Source: JANNVZ01 sp046155615 (lineage in GTDB: Bacteria; Bacteroidota; Bacteroidia; Flavobacteriales_D; Sanyastnellaceae). From it: a DNA stretch of 19,737 bases. Both the position numbers and the translations under genes were made by a program. Where the stretch lies: assembly GCA_046155615.1 (NCBI GenBank), contig JBJXFP010000033.1:1-19737 (forward strand), read 5' to 3'. Within the stretch, counting starts at the first letter, position 1. Every line of letters starts with the position of its first letter. Shown one piece after another: positions 15,365-19,737 of this stretch. The notes beneath the pieces were generated by a model that had not been told where the DNA came from, searched no databases, and worked only from the letters and a program-made list of their open reading frames with translations.

Positions 15365-15393
15365 AGGGGCGGAAACATTTTTTCGCCCTTTTT
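15365..15393 (+). terminator. Rho-independent terminator after the lipoprotein gene
   Basis: AGGGGCG (15365-15371) pairs with CGCCCTT (15384-15390), one G-U, with a 12-nt loop, followed by TTT. The T tract is part of the downstream sequence TTTTTC. Confidence 0.75.
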
Positions 15394-15427
15394 CATTTTC
15401 ATCACCTGCTAAAACAAACAGAATGAT

Positions 15428-15766
15428 ATGGACAATGTTGAACTCGAAAAATCGATGGCACACATCACTGTGGAGATCATCGAATACATAGCCAACTCGG
15501 TGGTGATAAAAACCATACTGAAAAAATCGACCGGCAACATCAGTGTGATGTCGTTCGATAGTGGTGAGGGCCTCACCGAGAAGACAACGCCCTTCGACAC
15601 CTTCGCACAAATCATTGATGGCAACGCGGTGATAGTGATAGCGGGCGAGTCGCACCACCTCAAAACAGGACAAAGCATAGTGATACCCGCACACGCTCCC
15701 AACCATGTGCAACCCAACGGAAGATTCAAAATGATACTGACTGTAATCAAAAGCGGCTATGAGTGA
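15428..15766 (+). CDS. Small cupin-domain protein
   Basis: A 112-residue single-domain cupin. The first motif region is GNISVMSFDSGEGLTEKTTPFDTFAQIIDGNAVIVIAGE and the second is HHLKTGQSIVIPAHAPNHVQPNGRFKMILTVIKS, with the Gly, Pro and His spacing of the cupin barrel. The usual first metal-binding His-X-His is not obvious here (SGEGLTEKTTPFDT in its place), so the metal site may be reduced; the second motif keeps H in APNHV. It starts at the ATG at 15428 after the terminator and sits 74 bp upstream of the AraC-type gene. Small cupins of this type are often partners or sensors of adjacent regulators. Function unknown. Confidence 0.85.
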   Translation: MDNVELEKSMAHITVEIIEYIANSVVIKTILKKSTGNISVMSFDSGEGLTEKTTPFDTFAQIIDGNAVIVIAGESHHLKTGQSIVIPAHAPNHVQPNGRFKMILTVIKSGYE

Positions 15767-15840
15767 CCATGGTATAGCCCCCAGTCCGCCTGCTGCTTCA
15801 CGCTACCTTTACTGCTATTCTAACCACCCTATTATTTCTT

Positions 15841-16401
15841 TTGAAGTTATACATCAAATACATGGTAAGCCTTCGCTGCAAGATGATGGTGAAGGAAGAG
15901 CTGCTGAAGCTGGGCATACGCTATGTGATAGTGGAGCTTGGCACGGTAGAGATGCTGGAGGACATCACCCGGGAGCAACGCGACCAACTGCGCATCAACC
16001 TGCTGCGCTCCGGCCTGGAGCTGATGGATGACAAGCGCGCCATCATGGTGGAGAGGGTGAAGAACGTAATCATAGAAATGATACACTACCAGGACGAGGC
16101 ACCTAAGGAGAACTACTCCGACTACATCAGCGAAAAGCTTGGCCTCGACTATACCTACCTCTCCAACGTATTCAGCGAGGTGAAGGGTATCACTATACAG
16201 CAATTCATCATCATACACAAAATAGAAAAGGTGAAAGAGCTGCTGCTGTATGATGAGCTGAACCTGACGGAAATAGCCTACCGCCTGCACTACAGCAGTG
16301 TGGCCCACCTCAGCAATCAATTCAAAAAAATAACGGGCCTCACGCCTTCCTTCTTCAAGCAACTGAAACAGAAGCGCAAGTCGCTGCTGGAGAATGTGTG
16401 A
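15841..16401 (+). CDS. AraC-family transcriptional regulator with ferredoxin-like N-terminal domain
   Basis: A 186-residue regulator. The N-terminal ~60 residues look like an HMA/ferredoxin-like beta-alpha-beta unit (KLYIKYMVSLRCKMMVKEELLKLG then IRYVIVELGTVEML), here with Ser in place of the first Cys of a CxxC pair. The C-terminal ~100 residues are an AraC double helix-turn-helix: SDYISEKLGLDYTYLSNVFSEVKG (first HTH) and LTEIAYRLHYSSVAHLSNQFKKITGLTPSFFKQ (second HTH, with the family signature). The best start is TTG at 15841, which supplies strand 1; ATG at 15862 would remove it. It probably regulates the cupin, csbD copies or other genes here, but no operator is proven. It is not preceded by its own TGTAA motif. 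Confidence 0.85.
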   Translation: MKLYIKYMVSLRCKMMVKEELLKLGIRYVIVELGTVEMLEDITREQRDQLRINLLRSGLELMDDKRAIMVERVKNVIIEMIHYQDEAPKENYSDYISEKLGLDYTYLSNVFSEVKGITIQQFIIIHKIEKVKELLLYDELNLTEIAYRLHYSSVAHLSNQFKKITGLTPSFFKQLKQKRKSLLENV

Positions 16402-16438
16402 CCATGCACCCTGATGCAGAGGGTCTATCAAGCAATGA

Positions 16439-16464
16439 TGTAACAATCCTCTGTCATTGTGTAA
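16439..16464 (+). promoter_or_regulatory. TGTAAC-N15-TGTAA motif, site 7 (before the second csbD-family gene)
   Basis: AATGATGTAAC with TGTAAC at 16439 and ATTGTGTAAG with TGTAA at 16460, spaced 21 bp, 71 bp before the ATG at 16535. It starts 37 bp after the AraC stop. Confidence 0.72.
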
Positions 16465-16498
16465 GCACCACGCGCGCTGGTTGCTGCTACTTGCGCCA

Positions 16499-16516
16499 TG
16501 CAACAATTCCGTTGCA
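16499..16516 (+). promoter_or_regulatory. Leader hairpin of the second csbD-family gene
   Basis: TGCAAC-AATTCC-GTTGCA, a 6-bp stem, centred about 43 nt past the TGTAA motif and 18 bp before the start codon. It has the same length as the hairpin before the first csbD gene and the same outer TGC/GCA, with different inner pairs. Confidence 0.5.
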
Positions 16517-16534
16517 ACTAATACATAACAAAAT

Positions 16535-16732
16535 ATGGCAGAACTAAAAAACACAGTGCCTGTGAAAGGCGATTGGCTGAATCAGAAAACAAAACTGAAA
16601 GCCAAATTCTCGACCCTGACCGATGCAGACTTACAGTATGAAACGGGCAAGAAGGACGACATGATGAAGAAGGTACAGACCAAACTTGGCAAGACCAAGG
16701 AAGAGCTGGACACCATCATAGCCGGCCTCTGA
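16535..16732 (+). CDS. CsbD-family stress protein (second copy)
   Basis: A 65-residue CsbD-family protein starting MAELKNTVPVKGDWLNQKTKLKAKF and carrying the signature half DLQYETGKKDDMMKKVQTKLGKTKEELDTI. Compared with the first copy at 14650 it keeps the central Asp, the KLGKTKxELD end and the overall length, but the N-terminal helix differs. It is preceded by its own TGTAA site and leader hairpin and followed by a strong terminator at 16761, so it is a single-gene unit. Function unknown; general stress protein by family. Confidence 0.92.
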   Translation: MAELKNTVPVKGDWLNQKTKLKAKFSTLTDADLQYETGKKDDMMKKVQTKLGKTKEELDTIIAGL

Positions 16733-16760
16733 GGAGATAGGGTTTTGTAATAGAAACAAG

Positions 16761-16810
16761 AAACCGTTGAGCGCTACTAAGGTTAATGCAGGGCTTAGCG
16801 GTTTTTTTTT
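16761..16810 (+). terminator. Rho-independent terminator after the second csbD-family gene
   Basis: AAACCGTTGAGC (16761-16772) pairs with GCTTAGCGGTTT (16793-16804) over 12 bp, two of them G-U, with a 20-nt loop, followed by a run of nine or more T. It overlaps the start region of the DUF2141 gene. Confidence 0.88.
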
Positions 16811-17420
16811 GCGTTGCCTGTTACCTGCACGCATAGGATGTGTCATAAAAAATAACACCATAGCAATCATACGCCCCATAACACCACTCCTGTCCTGCCT
16901 CTTGGCAGTAGCCCTTGTGGTGGTGCTTGGCCAATGCTCCTCTCCGCCATCGCCTGAGTCCGCTCCCGCTAAAACCATTGTGGCAAGAGATACTGCCGCC
17001 ATGGTGGCAGATACCGTTACGCGCATGGCTGCTGTTCACATTCCTCTTACGGTGGTGGTGGACAACCTGGCCTCGCCCAGCGCTCCTGTGGTGGTGGGTG
17101 TGTACCAGTCCAACTATGAATTTCCAAATCCAAAAGGCCGCTTCAAAGTGTATCATCTGATACCCCATGGTGACACATTGACTGCTGATATACACGACCT
17201 GAAGTATGGCGAATATGCCTTAGCCATTTATCAGGATATAAACAGCAACAGTGAGATGGACAAAAACCTGATTGGCTTCCCGAAGGAGCGCTATGCTTTC
17301 TCCAACAACTTTAAGGTGTCGGTGAAGCTGCCGGTGTATGACCAATGCAAGTTTCAGTATGATGCGGTGCATCACTCGGTGTCCATGCGTTTGATAAAAG
17401 CTATGCAGATGGGTAAGTGA
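16809..17420 (+). CDS. DUF2141 family lipoprotein
   Basis: About 203 residues. A hydrophobic segment (LLSCLLAVALVVVLGQC) ends in a lipobox, followed by a Ser/Pro-rich linker. The DUF2141 domain is clear: HIPLTVVVDNLASPSAPVVV, GVYQSNYEFPNPKGRF, then LKYGEYALAIYQDINSNSEMD, NLIGFPKERYAFSNNFKVS. The phrase 'G.YALAIYQDINSNSEMDKNLIGFPKE' is the family signature. DUF2141 proteins are secreted or periplasmic and of unknown function. No ATG or GTG lies in frame before the hydrophobic segment; the TTG at 16809 follows the terminator's T run and is the best guess, with TTG at 16767 inside the terminator less likely. The ATG at 16838 is in another frame. Codon 1 is therefore unresolved, and a sequencing or frameshift issue at the 5' end is possible. 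Confidence 0.8.
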   Translation: MRCLLPARIGCVIKNNTIAIIRPITPLLSCLLAVALVVVLGQCSSPPSPESAPAKTIVARDTAAMVADTVTRMAAVHIPLTVVVDNLASPSAPVVVGVYQSNYEFPNPKGRFKVYHLIPHGDTLTADIHDLKYGEYALAIYQDINSNSEMDKNLIGFPKERYAFSNNFKVSVKLPVYDQCKFQYDAVHHSVSMRLIKAMQMGK

Positions 17421-17490
17421 AGGAGGATTCTTTTTGCTTGTAGCACTCTATTATAATTCCTATCCGTGATGGGATGATGCGATGATATTA

Positions 17491-17556
17491 GAAAGGCCAA
17501 CCACGCGGTGGGTCTTTTTTATATGCAGAACCCCGAAGGGGTTGCGAATCCCTACT
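17491..17556. repeat. Terminator-hairpin repeat, copy 1
   Basis: A roughly 65-bp element: an imperfect version of the AAGGCCAACC stem with T tract (17493-17520), then GCAGAACCCCGAAGGGGTTGCGAATC with a perfect AACCCC-GAA-GGGGTT hairpin (17529-17543). It is a direct repeat of 17595-17664. The stem has one mismatch and one G-U pair, so this copy has decayed as a terminator. Confidence 0.8.
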
Positions 17557-17594
17557 GCCCGATGGATTGAATACCATTTTGAAGAATGAAATAA

Positions 17595-17664
17595 GAAAAG
17601 GCCAACCTCGCGGTTGGCCTTTTTTATATATGCAGAACCCTGAAGGGGTTGCGAATCTCCACTT
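17595..17664. repeat. Terminator-hairpin repeat, copy 2
   Basis: Direct repeat of 17491-17556. Here the AAGGCCAACC-TCGC-GGTTGGCCTT stem (17598-17621) is perfect over 10 bp with a long T tract, followed by the same GCAGAACCCTGAAGGGGTTGCGAATC hairpin. Either a duplicated terminator or a REP-like intergenic element. The core stem is shared with the lolA terminator at 4643-4669. Confidence 0.8.
17598..17625 (+). terminator. Rho-independent terminator within repeat copy 2
   Basis: A 10-bp perfect stem AAGGCCAACC/GGTTGGCCTT with a TCGC loop and T6. Being a nearly symmetric stem with A-rich left and T-rich right flanks it could act in both directions. Confidence 0.7.
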
Positions 17665-17692
17665 TCATTTCACCTATTTTCTTCATTAACAA

Positions 17693-17723
17693 AAAAACAA
17701 AAACCCCGACCTACTGGCCGGGG
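17693..17723 (-). terminator. Terminator of the minus-strand gene at 17785-18744
   Basis: Read on the minus strand, CCCCGGCC pairs with GGTCGGGG (17704-17723, one G-U) around AGTA, followed by TTTTTG and a longer T run (the A run at 17691-17703). It sits 62 bp past the stop of the minus-strand gene. Confidence 0.82.
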
Positions 17724-17784
17724 CTTTAGCAGAACTACAACAGCGGACCTGCATATAAATAGGCGAACAGGCCCACTGCCAACC

Positions 17785-18744
17785 TCAGATCAATTCTATC
17801 TCATAATTAGTGGCTATGCCGGTGGTGTTTACCGCGGTGAGGTAGCGGGCGGTGTTGAGGTCGGGCGCGCCAAATTCGCTGATGTCTATTTCCCTGTCAT
17901 CACCCGGGGCTATCACAAGGCCGGTGTTGCCCTGGCCAGCCACTACGCTGTCGAGGAAGAGTCGGAATTCTACAGTGCCCTCATTAGCCACGTTCAACTT
18001 GTCGCCCGGGAAGAAGGTGTGCACCAGCACGCTTTCTACCTCGCCCGGATCCAGTATGCCGGTGAATAGTATCTGGGCTATGTCGCGCAGTACTTCCAGC
18101 TCGAAGTAGGCTTCTATGAAGTTGGTATTGTCTGCATACTTATTCATGAGCAGGCCCAGGTTGGCGTATTGGCCAATCATGGCGGCTATGCGGGCCTCTT
18201 CCACCTGGGCACTGCCAGTGCCGGTGGCGGCTATGGCGCCTGTCTGCACCGAACGGGCGGCCACCAGGGCGGTGTGGTGGGCCACTACCGAGGTTTTCAC
18301 CGCTGCCAGGGCGGGGTTGGTAAGGGCCTGTTGCAGGGTGTTGAAAGCGGCAATGCGCTCCTCCGTAATTTTTCTGTAAAATGGCTTGCGCGCATCGGGG
18401 AATATGGCCTTGTAAGCGGGCGATGATTTGATGTGCACCACCTGTATGAGCGGGTCCCACGTGTCCAGCCTTGTTTTGGTAAGGGCAAATAGTTGATCCA
18501 AATTGAGGGTTTGGCCCTCCTGCTGGCCGCCTGCGTTTTTCCACGCTGTGTATTTTTCTGTAAGAGCCACGTGCAGCGGGTGGTAGCTGGCGTAGAGCTG
18601 CACATCCAGCGGGTCGGGTACGCCTGCCCCCGCGCGCTGCTCCAATACATTGTCGTGGTGCTGGGAGAGGCGGTTCGCTTTTTTGAAAGAGTTAACAGTA
18701 GCGCTAACGAATTGATTGGTGAGGTAATGCCAGGTTGCTGCCAT
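17785..18744 (-). CDS. GC-rich orphan protein of unknown function
   Basis: A 319-residue protein starting MAATWHYLTNQFVSATVNSF. It is mostly helical with no signal peptide or membrane segment; motifs such as SQHHDNVLEQRAGAGVPDPL, LYASYHPLHVALTEKYTAWK, LTKTRLDTWDPLIQVVHI and IGQYANLGLLMNKYADN are conserved-looking but I cannot assign a Pfam family with confidence. The C terminus is a strand-rich tail (FRLFLDSVVAGQGNTGLVIAPGDDREIDI) that may be a small beta domain. Its DNA is visibly richer in GGC/GCC codons than all other genes in the window, it is on the opposite strand, and it is flanked by repeats on both sides, which together suggest acquisition. It is bounded by its own terminator (17693) and a weak promoter-like pair upstream (18807-18840). 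Confidence 0.72.
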   Translation of the reverse strand: MAATWHYLTNQFVSATVNSFKKANRLSQHHDNVLEQRAGAGVPDPLDVQLYASYHPLHVALTEKYTAWKNAGGQQEGQTLNLDQLFALTKTRLDTWDPLIQVVHIKSSPAYKAIFPDARKPFYRKITEERIAAFNTLQQALTNPALAAVKTSVVAHHTALVAARSVQTGAIAATGTGSAQVEEARIAAMIGQYANLGLLMNKYADNTNFIEAYFELEVLRDIAQILFTGILDPGEVESVLVHTFFPGDKLNVANEGTVEFRLFLDSVVAGQGNTGLVIAPGDDREIDISEFGAPDLNTARYLTAVNTTGIATNYEIELI

Positions 18745-18806
18745 GGTAGTAGGGATTTTTTAATGAATTTGAAAAATTGTTATCAGAAGGGAAAACCAGC
18801 GCTGAG

Positions 18807-18840
18807 AAAAAATATTTTGCAGGGAAAGATTTTTAACAAA
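18807..18840 (-). promoter_or_regulatory. Possible Bacteroidota housekeeping promoter of the minus-strand gene
   Basis: On the minus strand TTTG (18837-18840) is followed 22 nt later by TATTTTTT (18807-18814), resembling the -33 TTTG and -7 TAnnTTTG of Bacteroidota. The -7 element lacks the final G. The AT-rich region makes chance matches likely. Confidence 0.3.
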
Positions 18841-18951
18841 TTTTTAGAATTGCGCCATGCTGTGCGTCCGTTTTGGCAGAAAAAATCAGTCGGGACGCTA
18901 TTCCTTGCCAGGTATTGGGTAAAAACTACTGTCTGGCTGCAATCAGGAGCG

Positions 18952-19145
18952 AGCTATTGCTCCCCGACAGGTGTCTGGCTGCAATAGCTGGCGAAGTATG
19001 GCGATAAGACACCTGTCGGGGAGCAATACCTCACGGGGTATTGCGACAATACTGTTGTCTTACTGCAATAGTCCGCCAGGAAGTATGACAAGACTGTAGT
19101 CGGATTGCAATAGCTCGGAAGGAAGCCGAGCAAGACTGATTTTTT
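18952..19145. repeat. Cluster of palindromic elements with degenerate ~43-nt units
   Basis: Perfect 21-bp inverted arms TATTGCTCCCCGACAGGTGTC (18955-18975) and its complement (19008-19028), plus competing inner stems AGCTATTGC/GCAATAGCT (18952-18960, 18981-18989), GCAATACC/GGTATTGC (19023-19030, 19037-19044), GTATTG/CAATAC (19038-19052) and GCTCGG/CCGAGC (19113-19131). The phrase CTGCAATAGc recurs at 18979, 19061 and, as TTGCAATAGC, near 19105. It is non-coding repeat DNA, REP/BIME-like. Confidence 0.75.
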
Positions 19146-19151
19146 GTGGGT

Positions 19152-19262
19152 GTCATTCCACGGTGCGTTGGCATTGCGCCCCTTCCTCTTGCGGGGTCAT
19201 TCCATGGTGTGCGGGCTTTGTGCCCCTTCCTCTTGCGGGTCATTCCACGGTGCGTTGCGTTG
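19152..19262. repeat. Tandem repeat, unit 43-44 bp, two full copies and one partial
   Basis: Units start with GTCATTCCACGG (19152), GTCATTCCATGG (19196) and GTCATTCCACGG (19239); the shared inner part is CCCCTTCCTCTTGCGGG. The third copy breaks off after about 24 bp. A reversed partner, GGGTGGAATGACCC, is at 19368-19380 within the stem ATTCCACCC/GGGTGGAAT (19346-19376). Confidence 0.75.
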
Positions 19263-19345
19263 CGCGTGGCAAACGTGGAATCTGCCGGGCATGCAAGACC
19301 ACAACAAATGAAAAGAAGCCAAAAGCAGTCATGGCGGTTCAGGGG

Positions 19346-19376
19346 ATTCCACCCTCCGCTGCGCTGCGGGTGGAAT
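19346..19376. repeat. Inverted repeat ending the GTCATTCCAC tract
   Basis: ATTCCACCC (19346-19354) and GGGTGGAAT (19368-19376) pair perfectly over 9 bp with a 13-nt loop. It uses the same GTGGAATGACCC word as the tandem repeats to its left but in the opposite direction. Confidence 0.6.
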
Positions 19377-19632
19377 GACCCGTGGAGAAAGAGGGCGGGT
19401 GGATAGAATAACACCAAATGACGAAGACAAGCGACAAGAAGTATTGCCATCTGACACCTACACAGCAACAAAGGCCATCCACTACGTGCGGACAGCCTTT
19501 GCATGAACATTTTTTGGTTTAGTCAGTTTATATCATCAGAGAGAAAAACTCAAAAGGTGATACTGGCGGAAGTACATCCCGCTGGGAGCCTGCGGCTTGT
19601 AGGTCGCAGCTCAAAGCATACGGTACGCAATA

Positions 19633-19737
19633 CTATTTGGGAGTTTCCACCTTGTCATAAGCAGCACAGCTGCTGTGGCCTGCTGAGCAGCCTTGCATGG
19701 CTACACCAAGGGTGAGCATGCCAAGAAATACGATGAT
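19633..19737 (-). CDS. Small lipoprotein (C-terminal end; start outside the window)
   Basis: Reading leftwards from the right edge, the frame gives 34 residues, IIVFLGMLTLGVAMQGCSAG then HSSCAAYDKVETPK and a TAG stop. This is the second half of a lipoprotein signal peptide with a lipobox (VAMQGC) and a mature tail of only about 18 residues with a further Cys. The pattern is typical of tiny Bacteroidota lipoproteins. The start codon lies beyond the window. The plus-strand frame over the same bases has no such features and is taken as its shadow. Confidence 0.6.
   Translation of the reverse strand: MIVFLGMLTLGVAMQGCSAGHSSCAAYDKVETPK

Noticed and set aside
15759..16031. Plus-strand frame of 90 codons between cupin and AraC genes
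   Set aside because: Overlaps the AraC N terminus out of frame; composition is Gly/Ala/Arg-rich with no conserved feature.
15847..16554. Minus-strand frame of 235 codons
   Set aside because: Antisense to the AraC gene with a His/Leu/Gln composition typical of shadows; it also crosses site 7 and the start of csbD.
19152..19262. Possible CRISPR array
   Set aside because: Units are immediately adjacent with nearly the whole unit conserved and no unique spacers; only two to three copies and no cas genes.
19031..19510. Minus-strand frame of 159 codons over the repeats
   Set aside because: It reads through tandem and inverted repeats, giving repeated WNDPARGRGA/HRGMT words; this is repeat DNA translated, not a gene with a leader or domain.
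19503..19715. Plus-strand frame of 70 codons at the right edge
   Set aside because: No domain or leader; the minus strand here encodes a more convincing lipoprotein end with a lipobox.

Overview
The window comes from a member of the Bacteroidota, most likely the Chitinophagales/Sphingobacteriales side. The signs are a C-terminal type IX secretion sorting domain, Bacteroidota-style lipoproteins with short lipoboxes, AAAA-rich leaders with almost no Shine-Dalgarno sequence, an FtsK-LolA gene pair, and a GH130/GT4 pair with a fused helical-toroid domain. No rRNA, tRNA, CRISPR array or transposase gene was found.

Layout. 1-1149 is the 3' end of a secreted beta-propeller protein with a T9SS signal. 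1248-4619 holds ftsK and a lolA-like gene, closed by a strong terminator. 4766-6363 holds two outer-membrane beta-barrel genes with a 51-residue membrane protein between them. 6614-11895 is a long co-directional run: lipocalin-like lipoprotein, disordered hydrophilic protein, FMN reductase, TspO, GH130 and a GT4 fusion. 11896-12220 has no gene but carries a candidate structured RNA. 12221-16732 is a dense stress cluster: DUF4142, DUF892 (YciF-like), YtxH, a holin-like/YqjE-like membrane protein, a YqjK-position protein, CsbD, a coiled-coil lipoprotein, a cupin, an AraC regulator and a second CsbD. 16809-17420 is a DUF2141 lipoprotein. 17421-17784 has two copies of a terminator-hairpin repeat. 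17785-18744 (minus) is a GC-rich orphan gene. 18745-19632 has no supported gene and is packed with palindromic and tandem repeats. A small lipoprotein gene runs off the right edge on the minus strand.

The most interesting signal is regulatory. Seven non-coding stretches carry TGTAAC-N15-TGTAA(C), always with exactly 21 bp from the first TGTAA to the second and always pointing towards the next downstream gene. Six sit 36 to about 93 bp before the start codon of an envelope or stress gene. The seventh precedes a gene-free segment with three hairpins, the last a perfect-looking terminator. The layout fits either the -35/-10 of an alternative (ECF-type) sigma factor or two helically phased half-sites for an activator. 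Three of the leaders also carry a small hairpin about 43-46 nt after the motif. Together these suggest a general-stress/envelope regulon in a phylum that lacks the classical sigma-B and sigma-S systems, including a candidate small RNA.
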